A stretch of DNA of 64,000 nucleotides from Chryseobacterium gallinarum (GCF_001021975.1 NZ_CP009928.1:2856001-2920000); one strand, 5' to 3'. Shown: positions 21,701-30,531, counted from the stretch's first letter. The notes: generated from the letters alone by a model not told the origin. A program made the numbers and translations.

Positions 21701-24700
21701 AATCCACCTGGTTTGCCCCTGGTCTTGAAGCTGCTAAATTGTGGATGGGAGCAGAAGTAGATCCTCTTAATGAATCTGTTCCTGTCAAAGAATGGACAAT
21801 AAGAACCAACGACGAGGCTAAAATCTTCCCGGCTAATCTTTCGGAAACGAATACCGAGCTGCTGGCGCTCAAGAGCACTTCCTATACGACAGATAAAATC
21901 TTAAACGGACAGGTTGTGACTTCGGTAGCACCGGATGACAAAGCAAAAATTGTGACCTCCTCGGTTGTAAATCTGTCCAGAACAAAGGATTTCTTAACCA
22001 ATACGGTTACTGTTAACACTACAGAATATGGAAGTTATTATTTACCGGCCCGGACAATCTCCAATATCAATAACGGATATTCCATTAAAACAGCCGAATT
22101 TGATTATTATAACAATCCGGGAGGTGTAAATGCAGATTACTATATAGGCAGAATAAAATCAAAGAACAATATTGTTCAGGCTTATAACGATACCAAATCC
22201 GGTAAGGAAGAATTCACTTATGAAAACAACCTGATAAAGACTGCTAAAAACTGGAACAGGGATAATTCAGGATATCTTCAGGAAAGTTATGAATATGATG
22301 GTTTTGGGAATGTTACTAAAAAAGTAGTTTCCAATAGCGTGGATTCACAGGTTCAGACTACCCAGAGTGCTTACGATGATAAAGGCCGTTTCATCATTAA
22401 GACAATAGATAATCTGGGACTGGAAACCAATATGATCTATAATGACTGGGGGCAGATGACGCAGCAGACTGATCCGTCTGGGAATATTATTTTGAATGTT
22501 TATGACAATTGGGGTAAAATCCTTACGATGGCTTCAAGTCTTTCGGGTGCTACCACTTATACTTATGACAAACTGGCGTTGGGGATGGGAATCAGGGTAA
22601 AAGAAACTTCTCCTGACGGGAATGAAAAAATGACTTATACCAATGCAATTGGACAAAATTATAAATCAACAGCCAAAGCATTTGGAGTAAGTAAATATGT
22701 TACCAAAGATATAGGATATGATGCATTGGGTAGAAAGATTTTCGAAACCCAGCCGTATTTTGAAGGGCAGAGTCCTACCCAGACCAACACCATGTCTTAT
22801 GATGATAATTTCTTCCCTGCCAAAATTACAGCAATATCCTTCAATGGTAAAGAAAGTATTACCTCTGTTTCCGGATTTACCACAACGGTTAAGGAAGTTA
22901 ATGGATATGGAAGAACGGTTTCTAAAACAACAGATGCTATTGGAAATGTTGTTTCTTCCACTGATAAAGGAGGTGTGATTCAGTTTAAGTATAACGCTGC
23001 CGATGAACAGATTGAAGCAGCTTATGATACCAATAAAGTAATTACAAAATATGATGCCTGGGGAAGACGATCAGAATTTACTGATCCATCTAACGGAACC
23101 TACAAATATGAGTATAATGGCTTTGGACAAATTCTGAAGATCACCAGTCCGAAAGGAACCAAACAATATGTTTACAATGCTTTAGGGCAGCTGGTAACAC
23201 AGACAGAACTGTCTTCCGATGGTGGAGCTTCAACCACCAAAACCATTACTTTTGAATATGATACCAAAGGAAGGCTGGTTTCAAGAGCAGGTTCATCCAA
23301 TGGAAGAAACTATTCAGTAACAACAACATATGATCCCCAGGGAAGAGTTTCCTCTACTGTAGAAAACAGTAATGGAAAACGTTTTACAAAGAATATTTTC
23401 TATAATGATAGATCCAAAGTAAAATCATATGTAAAAACAATCACTTCAGGAACTGTTGTTGTTGAAGCCAATATTATCAATGAATACAATGCATGGAACG
23501 GTGAATTGTATCGTTTGAGAGATAAACGTACAGATAAGATTCTGTGGGAATTGCAGGATACAAATGCATCCGGACAGGCTATTTTATCCAAATTAGGAGA
23601 GACTACGATTACTAATATGTATGATACCAACGGTTTCCTGTCAAGCACCAACCATTCGTCTGCCGGTCAATCCGGAATACTTCAGGTAGGCTATACTTTT
23701 GATGCGATTAAAAATGAGCTGAAAACCAGAACTACGGGAGGTGATTTTAATATTACGGAAACCTTCAGCTATGATGATAACAATCGTCTGATATCCTGGA
23801 CAAACCCTAAAACAGGACAAAATTCTACCAATGTTTATGATGCAAAGGGAAGGATTATGGAAAATGATCAGGTAGGAACCATCAATTATGAAGATGGCAG
23901 CAAAATCTATCAGGCAACCAGCGCAAACCTGAATTCAGCAGGAGTCCAGAATTATAACAATGACCTGATTCAGTATATCAATTATAATGAAAATAATGAT
24001 CCTACTTATATTAATGGTATTAAAGGAGATGTCTCTTTCCAGTATGGGCTGACTTCTATGCGCCAGGTAGTCAACTATGGAGGAAACTTTAGTCCGAGCC
24101 AGGATGGCAGATATAAGAAATTCTATAGTGAAGACGGTAGTTTTGAAGTCATCAGGAGTAACAGCGATAAAAAGGAAAAATATATGATCTATATCGGGGG
24201 AAGTCCTTATGAAAGTAATATTGTGCTTATCAAAGGATATAATGAAGCTGTTGGAACATATAAATTTTTACACAAAGATTACTTGGGAAGCATCCTTGCT
24301 ATAAGCGATGAAGATGGTAAAAGGCTGGAACAGCGACATTTTGATGCGTGGGGGAACCTGACTCATCTGAAAGTGGGAACAGGAGTTGTTACTACAGACA
24401 AAAATTCAATCAACGAATATATCCAGAAAGGCTTAATGGTGGTTGAACGTGGGTATACAAGCCACGAATATTTTTCAGAAGTGGGGATTATTCATATGAA
24501 CGGAAGATTGTATGATCCGTTATTAAGAAGATTCCTGAATGCTGATGAAAATATCCAGGATCCTTACAATACACAGAATTATAACAAATATGGTTATGTA
24601 TTCAATAATCCTTTGCTGTTCAGTGATCCGAGTGGAGAATATATTTTCGGGATTACAGAGGCTTTTGTAGCGGCTATCGTTATCGGAGCGATGGTAGGTA

Positions 24701-25704
24701 CAGCCAGTTATATTATCAATACGATTATCACCGGACAGAAATTTACGCTGTTAGGTTATTTCAAAGCAGAGTTTTTTGGAGCCCTTTCCGGAGCTGTCAC
24801 CTATGGTATAGGCAGTATATTTACCACCACGGCCGGGGCGGCAACGCAATTTGCGGCAAGTATCGGTAAAGTGGGATCGGCATTCCTTCAGGCTACAGCA
24901 CATGGTATTGCGCAGGGAACATTGTCCCTTATGCAGGGAGGAACACACCAGGCTGGTATGATTTCAGGGTTCCTGGGAAGTATGGGAGCTACAATCTTTA
25001 AGGAAGTAGCAGGAAGTTTTGCAAAAAGTGCAGAAGGTATGGTTTTGTCAGGAGCCGTAATGGGAGGTATCGGAGCTGAGCTTACAGGAGGAAATTTCTG
25101 GCAGGGAGCACTGGTAGGAGGCGTGGTTGCAGGGTTAAATCACTATTTCCACAGCCTTGGCAAGAAATCAACCATAAGATCTTACCTTGAAAGTGCAGAT
25201 ATAGATCCGGATCGCGGTGCAACCTCACAAGATCCTGAATTACTGGTGACTAAAGTACCTGAATTTAAAAGGCTTAATATTAAAGGAGGGGTAACTATCG
25301 TAGAGGAATGGACAAGAAGAAGCGTTTATGGAAGTTACGAAGGCGGTAAAGTGATGTTAAACTGTAATGCAGATTTTAACAAAACAGTACTGGATTATGC
25401 CATTACACTTTTCCATGAACTTAATCACCATTTTTTCCTAACTTCGGGAATCTATGACAAGATGTTGAATCAGATGCTTGACGGGAAAAGAATAAACTGG
25501 AACATTATCAATGATAAGTATGGATTTAATGAGTACCAGGCGGCATTTGCCACTAAGAATGTTGCAGAGGGTGCACGCTATTGGAATGAAGTGGCTTTGA
25601 ATGGTATCCAGGAGTGCTTTTTAATGGATAACGGCTTTTCAACAAGGTCATTAATGAGATTATACAATGAATATGTTAACGCTTATTGGGCAGGCAAGAA
25701 ATAA
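18715..25704 (+). CDS. Giant SpvB/FG-GAP/Rhs polymorphic toxin with C-terminal HExxH domain
   Basis: A 2329-residue exported protein. Order: signal peptide (MRKILLFILSIWAVQIYAQ); SpvB-type N-terminal domain (LQFTLPIALPPGVKSVAPQ, GNGVAGYGWNIGGITAIAR, near residues 80-125); FG-GAP/VCBS repeats with calcium-type loops (DYNGDGISELVL, DLNGDGIQEIIM, DFNGDSKMDILV, DLDGDGKTEILV). These lead into Rhs/YD repeats (YDGFGNVTKKV, YDALGRKIFETQ, YDAWGRRSEFTDPSNG) and the Rhs core (HMNGRLYDPLLRRFLNADEN to DPSGE at 1971-1975). A glycine-rich hydrophobic pretoxin follows, with linker GGNFW (2125-2129) and NHYFH (2142-2146). The tip (about 2147-2329) contains HELNH (2234-2238), a zinc-metallopeptidase-type motif. 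Known Rhs proteins form a shell around the tip; antibacterial use is inferred from the adjacent immunity candidate. Confidence 0.88.
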   Translation: MRKILLFILSIWAVQIYAQNGKYVGSKLKSGKSASKSGKFSPDAIGKKIPISGQVFDLPVTTNKTEVQFNEFHDTKGNIEVNNGGQLQFTLPIALPPGVKSVAPQVNLLYASGSGNGVAGYGWNIGGITAIARVNKNIEKNNEIIGIQSDYTDLYSFNGQRLILKSGEYGKDGAEYVTEKYSNLRIKSYGAVAGKPWSGPLYWEVNFEDGSQAWFGNIPNNPAATTDLQYNIIKWRDTKGNYISYEYDHAELNNSNITLIKSIKWGGNEVLGKPHFNSIEFNYIDRAQKETAYHQGVLHIQQKILKDVTVKANLAQFKKYVINYIDNGTSYEFVDKITEYNAANEASNPVTFGYASNSTGSEETSSQYNVNNFNTKKYADFNMDGIADYIEFVSAGVINYRSSVYLGVNAISLQYDASKFTANDFKNAVPVTFKKDNYVKNKVGLVIPVPKATSVSYKKDYEFQVYSIDIPNQQLVFEYSKTIDYDSFAPYLDEGGFGCNNPSVPAISEALSYDYNGDGISELVLKFRISQLCSNGDPLDPGIITRTVSQDTPVDETPGTMGEDVEPHIDGTNTESGVPPVEEEPDNIAPGQTLKLYTSYILLDLEQNLGMPQSVYQFSATVGNANSPIKFADLNGDGIQEIIMQTNSQFSSVFNIKRDLAYNYSNVNVGNFAGQNFVGTVYTAMLFGDFNGDSKMDILVPQANKSYNWDLYISDGKKFNKYYLNNFILYQAGTETLTSGVHNTFYESGCTYGMLRMFQYQTSDLDGDGKTEILVSNVLLYDHEWNAHRDQEWTNVSVAVYSVNKLAGSSNKSIIYNPTHSPFPGVNIPMAINTENTVPIDTNSGISFFRAKYWLKGYNEKVIPFSTLSLNRENQQIILTGKPVDCQGAECDYNYVLHYNYTFLPTIARVTQIKQGEVVTNILYKELNSTTDPVFYKPIKTEPYPYIELEKVPQSSVVSQLIQVSPTSILYQDFRYRGMLSHFHGRGVIGFRQFAKSTWFAPGLEAAKLWMGAEVDPLNESVPVKEWTIRTNDEAKIFPANLSETNTELLALKSTSYTTDKILNGQVVTSVAPDDKAKIVTSSVVNLSRTKDFLTNTVTVNTTEYGSYYLPARTISNINNGYSIKTAEFDYYNNPGGVNADYYIGRIKSKNNIVQAYNDTKSGKEEFTYENNLIKTAKNWNRDNSGYLQESYEYDGFGNVTKKVVSNSVDSQVQTTQSAYDDKGRFIIKTIDNLGLETNMIYNDWGQMTQQTDPSGNIILNVYDNWGKILTMASSLSGATTYTYDKLALGMGIRVKETSPDGNEKMTYTNAIGQNYKSTAKAFGVSKYVTKDIGYDALGRKIFETQPYFEGQSPTQTNTMSYDDNFFPAKITAISFNGKESITSVSGFTTTVKEVNGYGRTVSKTTDAIGNVVSSTDKGGVIQFKYNAADEQIEAAYDTNKVITKYDAWGRRSEFTDPSNGTYKYEYNGFGQILKITSPKGTKQYVYNALGQLVTQTELSSDGGASTTKTITFEYDTKGRLVSRAGSSNGRNYSVTTTYDPQGRVSSTVENSNGKRFTKNIFYNDRSKVKSYVKTITSGTVVVEANIINEYNAWNGELYRLRDKRTDKILWELQDTNASGQAILSKLGETTITNMYDTNGFLSSTNHSSAGQSGILQVGYTFDAIKNELKTRTTGGDFNITETFSYDDNNRLISWTNPKTGQNSTNVYDAKGRIMENDQVGTINYEDGSKIYQATSANLNSAGVQNYNNDLIQYINYNENNDPTYINGIKGDVSFQYGLTSMRQVVNYGGNFSPSQDGRYKKFYSEDGSFEVIRSNSDKKEKYMIYIGGSPYESNIVLIKGYNEAVGTYKFLHKDYLGSILAISDEDGKRLEQRHFDAWGNLTHLKVGTGVVTTDKNSINEYIQKGLMVVERGYTSHEYFSEVGIIHMNGRLYDPLLRRFLNADENIQDPYNTQNYNKYGYVFNNPLLFSDPSGEYIFGITEAFVAAIVIGAMVGTASYIINTIITGQKFTLLGYFKAEFFGALSGAVTYGIGSIFTTTAGAATQFAASIGKVGSAFLQATAHGIAQGTLSLMQGGTHQAGMISGFLGSMGATIFKEVAGSFAKSAEGMVLSGAVMGGIGAELTGGNFWQGALVGGVVAGLNHYFHSLGKKSTIRSYLESADIDPDRGATSQDPELLVTKVPEFKRLNIKGGVTIVEEWTRRSVYGSYEGGKVMLNCNADFNKTVLDYAITLFHELNHHFFLTSGIYDKMLNQMLDGKRINWNIINDKYGFNEYQAAFATKNVAEGARYWNEVALNGIQECFLMDNGFSTRSLMRLYNEYVNAYWAGKK

Positions 25705-26455
25705 AATCATCCTGCTTTTTGTAATAATTAATATAAACTGCATTAAAGCTCAACAGGTAACTGTTGAGCTTTTAAACCAGAATGTCGTTTATAAGAATGA
25801 TGATGGGTATCATCCCGTTTCAATACGTTATAAGCTGCTCAATACATCCAGTGATTATGTTTATTTGATTCTTGGTAAAAAAAGCTTTGGAGTTTTTGGG
25901 AATCCTGACGAGTATATTTTTGATAAGGAAGGTGCGGAGATACCGAAAGATCAGATGATTTTTAATCCAAGGTTGCTTCTTTTTCAAAGCAAAAATGCTG
26001 AAAGTCCTCTTAAGCTCACGAACTTTAAATCTGTTCCGCAGTTTACGCCTGATGAATTTAATAAAAGGAGCCAGCAGGAACTCAGGATTAAGAATGACAG
26101 TACAGAGGCTGTGAAAAAATACAAAGATCTTTATTTTAGATCCCAACCCTTAAACTGGGTAGTACGGGCAAAGTACATTAATGATAATATTGTTTTTATA
26201 AAACCCGGGGAATCTGTTATAGTCAGTACCGATATAGATTTTGCATTATATGATTATAATCCTTATTTCGAAAATGGAGTAGGATATGCCCTTAAAAATG
26301 ATGTATACCGGATGATGATAAAAGTGCATAATGATCCGTTATTGATCAGGGAATACCTGGATGAACGTAATACAACTAAAATAAGGAATTTTAAAGCTCA
26401 GCCTTTAAAAGAAGACTGTTATTCAGGTAAAATAAATTTAAAGGTGGAAAAATAA
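25667..26455 (+). CDS. Exported immunity-protein candidate for Rhs toxin 1
   Basis: A 262-residue protein whose start overlaps the last 38 bases of the toxin gene in another frame, suggesting translational coupling. A hydrophobic N-terminus (ARNKIILLFVIININCIKAQQ) is a likely signal peptide, so it would act in the periplasm or at the outer membrane. An ATG two codons later is an equally good start. The body (VELLNQNVVYKNDDGYHPVS, VIVSTDIDFALYDYNPYF) is not recognised. The immunity role is inferred from position and from the matching layout at 61712-62323, where another lipoprotein/exported gene overlaps another HExxH tip. A terminator follows at 26505. Confidence 0.65.
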   Translation: MNMLTLIGQARNKIILLFVIININCIKAQQVTVELLNQNVVYKNDDGYHPVSIRYKLLNTSSDYVYLILGKKSFGVFGNPDEYIFDKEGAEIPKDQMIFNPRLLLFQSKNAESPLKLTNFKSVPQFTPDEFNKRSQQELRIKNDSTEAVKKYKDLYFRSQPLNWVVRAKYINDNIVFIKPGESVIVSTDIDFALYDYNPYFENGVGYALKNDVYRMMIKVHNDPLLIREYLDERNTTKIRNFKAQPLKEDCYSGKINLKVEK

Positions 26456-26988
26456 TCATTTTCTGCTACAACTAACTGTCAGATCAGGCAGCTTATATTA
26501 AAATAGCCCTTGCAAGATTTGTAAGGGCTTTTGTATGGTGTAAATTCTATGATATTGCTTCTCAATTTTGTTTTTATACATAAAAATAGGATTGGAAAAA
26601 CCAATCCTACCAAACATGATTAAGTGTATAGTTGAGCCAATCAATGGCTACAAGGAATTAAAGTGCACAAAAAGATCTTTATTGATGCTTGATCAATATT
26701 TCCTTAAAAAATAATTAAAACTAACTTTGAGTAATTGCCGGCTTGTTTACGATGTAAATGTAGGATGAATTGCTGCTTATCAAAACAAAACCTGAGCTGA
26801 TCCGGCAAAATAAGCTGATGAAACGGAGTTTTTATACAATGAAGCGTATGAACTATTCTTCATGATTCTCTAGGATTTTTATTACTTCATAGAATGTAAT
26901 TGTAAAATATCCTACGGATGTGAATATTACTGTATAAAAAAACATTGAATTCTGATCAGAATTAATATTTTTACAAAAGAATAATAAA
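26456..26988 (+). terminator. Terminator (26505-26532) and spacer with second hairpin
   Basis: Stem AGCCCTTGCAA / TTGTAAGGGCT with a GAT loop and trailing T closes the Rhs module. A separate perfect 9-bp hairpin TAGGATTGG / CCAATCCTA lies at 26587-26609. The rest holds no supported gene. Confidence 0.75.
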
Positions 26989-27738
26989 ATGCCAATGATA
27001 AAGGTTGCAATTATAGAAGATGAGCCTGCCGTATGCAACGAGATTATCTTTTTGTTGCGTAATGAACCGGATTTGGAAATCTTAGGCCTGGCTCATCATG
27101 TTGCCGGTGCAGTTAGATTGCTGCAGGAGAAGGAGGTGGATGTGGTGCTGATGGATATTCAACTGGTTGACGGGACAGCCTTCGATGTTTTAAAAAACTT
27201 ATCTCCTGTTCCTGAAAACATCATCTTTATTACAGCTTATAATCAATTTGCAATAAAAGCGATTAAATATGGTGCGCTGGATTATTTATTGAAACCTATA
27301 GATCAGCAGGAGCTCAGGGAAGCCCTGGACCGCTACAGGCAAAAGCAGGAGAAAAATCTTCAATATGCCAAACAGCTAGAATTGGTTCGTAATACATTTG
27401 CAGATCAGCAGGCGTTACCACAACAAATTGTACTGAATTCACTCAATAATATGCGGATGATCAATGTCCAGGATATTTTGTACTGTAAAGGAGATGGTCC
27501 CTATACTTATTTTCATTTGAAAAATGGTAGAAATGAGCTGGTTTCAAAACCCCTTAAATATTATGAAGATTTGTTACCTTCCCCTTACTTTTTAAGAAGT
27601 CACCAATCTTACCTTGTTAACCGGAGCCAGATTACAGGCGTGATCCGTTCAGAATATCTGATCTTACAGAACGAAGAACAGATACCTGTTTCCTCCCGTC
27701 GAAAAAGCTATATACTTAACTTATTATCCATTAAATAG
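26989..27738 (+). CDS. LytTR-family response regulator
   Basis: A 249-residue DNA-binding response regulator. Receiver domain (1-120): acidic pocket E10/D11 in AIIEDEP, phospho-acceptor D56 in VVLMDIQL, T82 in FITAYN and K102 in LLKPID. LytTR domain (about 145-249): NNMRMINVQDILYCKGDGPY, FLRSHQSYLVNRSQI and IPVSSRRKSYI. Binds direct-repeat promoter sites in other members of the family. The kinase gene begins on the very next base, so the pair forms a two-component system. Its start could also be the ATG at 26995. The target genes cannot be told from the window; the upstream Rhs module is one possibility. Confidence 0.93.
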   Translation: MPMIKVAIIEDEPAVCNEIIFLLRNEPDLEILGLAHHVAGAVRLLQEKEVDVVLMDIQLVDGTAFDVLKNLSPVPENIIFITAYNQFAIKAIKYGALDYLLKPIDQQELREALDRYRQKQEKNLQYAKQLELVRNTFADQQALPQQIVLNSLNNMRMINVQDILYCKGDGPYTYFHLKNGRNELVSKPLKYYEDLLPSPYFLRSHQSYLVNRSQITGVIRSEYLILQNEEQIPVSSRRKSYILNLLSIK

Positions 27739-29658
27739 ATGTATCGTTATCTTTCTTATTTTGGGCTCGTGATTGCCTTGTTTACTCTGATGTATTGTAA
27801 AAAATCACAAAAAACTGAAAACAATGAATCTCCCCTTGCCGAACCTATTAAAAAACTGAGTGAGGCAAAATTATCTCCACAAAATAAAGACTCCCTGCTG
27901 GCTGCCTGGCGAAGCTTTGAGCGTAATGAACAAGTGCAGCGGGACACGGTTTTATCAACAAGGGTAAATTACGGCCTGGCAAGGATGCATGCCATGTTGG
28001 GAAAAGACTCTGTTGAATATTATATTGAAAAGGCACTTACGCTTATTGAATCTACTAAAGATAATTTACCGGATAAAGCGTTGGTATATAACGGAATGGG
28101 GAATATTCTGATGGCCAATGGAAAAGAACACCAGGCAGCCTTTTATTATAATAAGGCGGCAGCTATTATTCGTTCGGATGCAGGATTAAAACTATCGGCA
28201 GAAGCAAAAACCAGTATGTTGCTCTCCGCAGCCCAGAGTAATAGATATTTATATGATTATGGATTGGCAAAAGAAATGAACCTGGCTGCTCTTAAATTAG
28301 TAGATAGCCTGCCGGAGGGGCATGTGAACCGCCAAAGAGCATTGGTGCAGATTATTCATATTCTGGCCTTACAAAAGATGCCTGGTGACAGTATTAAAGT
28401 ATATCTGGAAAAATTGGAGACCTTACATAAAAAAAATCCGGAAGCTTATCAAAAAAAATACTATTACAACAGTAAAATTAACTTTTTCGAAAATAGCGGC
28501 AAAAACGACTCCCTGCTTCACTACCAAAAATTAATGAAAATAGAGGAAGAAAAGATCTTTGAGAGAGATAAAGCCCCATCTGTTGTCAATAATATGTTTT
28601 TAGCTCATGCCAATATAGGAGCTATTTTTATTGAAATGAAAAAAGGAGACAGTGCCCGGGCAGCATTAGCGGAGGCTAACAAAGTATTATCTGCCTATAA
28701 GGATAAAATAGATACCAGTAATGTCATTATATACAGGACAGACCTTGCAAAGCTGTATGACCTGAAAGGTGACTATAAAAAAGCGGCAAAAGAATTAGAC
28801 ACTATCAGATCTTTACAACAGCAGTATTTTCAAAATAAAAATACCCGGGCAATTGCTGAAATGAACGCTTTGTATCAGATTCAGGCCAAAGATAAATCCA
28901 TCCGGATGCTGAATGAAGACATTCAGATCAATCAATTGGAATTACAACAAAACCGGTTATGGCTTATTGTTGTAGTTTTGATTGTTGTCCTGCTTTTAGG
29001 ACTGATTTGCTTCCTGTATTATTATTACCAGCAGCGCAGGAAAAGCCAGGAAAGAGAAAGGTTATTACTGCAGCAGCAATTATTACGGACGCAGATGGAA
29101 CCTCATTTTATCTTTAATACCCTGGCTGCAGTACAAAGCTTTGTACGTCTGGATCAGAAAGATGCTGCAATTCAGTATCTGAACCGGTTTAGCAGGCTTT
29201 TACGAAGCAGCTTAGAACTAAGCCGACAGCAATATGTGCCTCTTGATGAAGAAATTGAAACACTGGATAACTATCTCAGGTTGCAGCAGATGCGGTATGA
29301 TCACGGATTTTCTTACGAGCTGCAATATCCTGAGGAACAGGATCTTGGTGCGATAATGGTGCCTCCGATGCTTGTACAGCCTTATGTGGAAAATGCTATT
29401 GTACACGGGATTAATATTGACAGTGATAAGGCTCTTATTTCCGTTGTTTTTGAACTTCAAAAAGATATTCTTGTCATACGTATTGCCGATACAGGTAAAT
29501 TACAAAAAGTGTCTAAAACATCCCACCGTTCTTTATCCGGGGCAATCAGTAATGAACGTATTTTGTTATTGGGGAAAAAAGCAAGTGTGGAAACCTCTGT
29601 TTCAGAGGCCGGAGGGCGATGTGTTACTTTGCATATCCCTGTTGTTTTTGAAAAATAA
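27739..29658 (+). CDS. LytS/YehU-type sensor histidine kinase with TPR sensor
   Basis: A 639-residue kinase that partners the LytTR regulator. The N-terminus (MYRYLSYFGLVIALFTLMYC) is a signal or membrane segment, possibly a lipobox ending at C20. A TPR-rich periplasmic sensor follows (ALVYNGMGNILMANGKEHQA, TDLAKLYDLKGDYKKAAKEL). One transmembrane helix lies near residue 410-435 (LWLIVVVLIVVLLLGLICFL). The His_kinase domain has phospho-acceptor H456 in MEPHFIFNTL, then the ATPase region with VPPMLVQPYVENAIVHGI and a shortened C-terminal lobe (ISNERILLLG). Start directly abuts the regulator stop. Confidence 0.93.
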   Translation: MYRYLSYFGLVIALFTLMYCKKSQKTENNESPLAEPIKKLSEAKLSPQNKDSLLAAWRSFERNEQVQRDTVLSTRVNYGLARMHAMLGKDSVEYYIEKALTLIESTKDNLPDKALVYNGMGNILMANGKEHQAAFYYNKAAAIIRSDAGLKLSAEAKTSMLLSAAQSNRYLYDYGLAKEMNLAALKLVDSLPEGHVNRQRALVQIIHILALQKMPGDSIKVYLEKLETLHKKNPEAYQKKYYYNSKINFFENSGKNDSLLHYQKLMKIEEEKIFERDKAPSVVNNMFLAHANIGAIFIEMKKGDSARAALAEANKVLSAYKDKIDTSNVIIYRTDLAKLYDLKGDYKKAAKELDTIRSLQQQYFQNKNTRAIAEMNALYQIQAKDKSIRMLNEDIQINQLELQQNRLWLIVVVLIVVLLLGLICFLYYYYQQRRKSQERERLLLQQQLLRTQMEPHFIFNTLAAVQSFVRLDQKDAAIQYLNRFSRLLRSSLELSRQQYVPLDEEIETLDNYLRLQQMRYDHGFSYELQYPEEQDLGAIMVPPMLVQPYVENAIVHGINIDSDKALISVVFELQKDILVIRIADTGKLQKVSKTSHRSLSGAISNERILLLGKKASVETSVSEAGGRCVTLHIPVVFEK

Positions 29659-29822
29659 TATGGTGATTTTTACCTGATGCGGGATAAAATATAAGCGATG
29701 TAAAGCGAATTGTAAATGTAGGGATACGAATTGTAAACCAGTTGAGGAAATCTCCCTGAATATTTGTTTCTTGCAGTGAAATTATTAACCAGGGGTAAAA
29801 ACACACCATGAAAACTTAAGTT

Positions 29823-29957
29823 ATGTACATGACAGAATCATCGATGTCTTGTATGAAGAATAAGAACTTCACAAGCAAGCCATCCCAAGGAGGTAAAGCA
29901 GGGATAAATAAATTCAGAAATGTAAAAGAGGGTAAACCTTTTAGGTTGTGGAATTAA
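29823..29957 (+). CDS. Possible 44-residue peptide, unknown
   Basis: ATG to TAA with no recognised domain. The peptide is Cys-poor and basic (TSKPSQGGKAGINKFRNVKE near its middle). A good terminator begins 56 bases after the stop, which is the only support for a transcript. A start at 29829 is also possible. It may be chance. Confidence 0.25.
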   Translation: MYMTESSMSCMKNKNFTSKPSQGGKAGINKFRNVKEGKPFRLWN

Positions 29958-30012
29958 TACATTATGGATTGAAAATCGTTGAATCTCAAATGTTGATAAT
30001 GAATGTTTCAAA

Positions 30013-30042
30013 AGTCTAAGAACTCGTTTCTTAGGCTTTTTT
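30013..30042 (+). terminator. Terminator AGTCTAAGAA / TTCTTAGGCT
   Basis: A 10-bp stem with one G-T pair and a 5-base loop, followed by six T. It could end the kinase transcript or a short transcript from 29.8 kb. Confidence 0.75.
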
Positions 30043-30115
30043 ATTGTATAAAGAATGGTGGATCAAGCGGAAAAGTTGGGGGCATATAATATTTAGATCT
30101 ATTTAATTTTTAAAA

Positions 30116-30282
30116 TTCACGCAAAGATCTTTTGACTACTCTTCATTTTAAGTAAGCTAAGAAATGAATCGATCTTAATCGATTCTGATGAAGCGAACAC
30201 TTTGCATGCGCTTAGTCAGCAGCTACGCTGCCTTCTTTGTCTACTTGAAATAGAACATTATTTTTTTTAAACTTTGCGTGAA
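30116..30282. repeat. MITE-like element with 11-bp terminal inverted repeats
   Basis: TTCACGCAAAG at the left end and CTTTGCGTGAA at the right end bound a 167-base non-coding stretch. Target-site duplications are not evident. Confidence 0.4.
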
Positions 30283-30410
30283 AAACGATCTCAATAAATT
30301 TGACGTTAATCAATAATGAACAGAATTTTTTATATTCAGACCCAATTTATTATGTCTCTAATTTTTGAGACTGATTGATCCGTTAAAATAGGATATAAAC
30401 GAAAAACAAG

Positions 30411-30436
30411 AAACCTCACCATAAATGATGAGGTTT
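30411..30436 (-). terminator. Terminator of the first tRNA operon
   Basis: Stem AAACCTCA / TGAGGTTT with a 10-base loop, then a T-rich run on the minus strand, immediately after tRNA-Arg. Confidence 0.75.
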
Positions 30437-30439
30437 TTG

Positions 30440-30513
30440 TGAGCGCGAAAGGATTCGAACCTTTGACCGTCTGCTTAGAAGGCAGATGCTCTATCCAGCT
30501 GAGCTACGCACCC
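30440..30513 (-). tRNA. tRNA-Arg (anticodon TCT), copy 1
   Basis: Minus-strand cloverleaf: acceptor GGGTGCG / CGCGCTC, anticodon loop CTTCTAA and T-arm AAAGGTTCGAATCCTTT. Reads AGA. Identical to the copy at 39359-39432. Confidence 0.95.
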
Positions 30514-30531
30514 TTAAAATTTTGAAAAAAG

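Larger units (their letters stand above)
29659..30410. other. Intergenic region: small frame, terminator, MITE-like repeat
   Basis: No recognised protein. It holds a 44-codon frame (29823-29957), a terminator (30013-30042), a repeat with 11-bp terminal inverted repeats (30116-30282), and AT-rich DNA up to the tRNA terminator. Confidence 0.5.

Noticed and set aside
26853..27038. Minus-strand 61-codon hydrophobic frame
   Set aside because: Its start lies inside the response-regulator gene and it covers that gene's promoter region; no promoter or terminator of its own.
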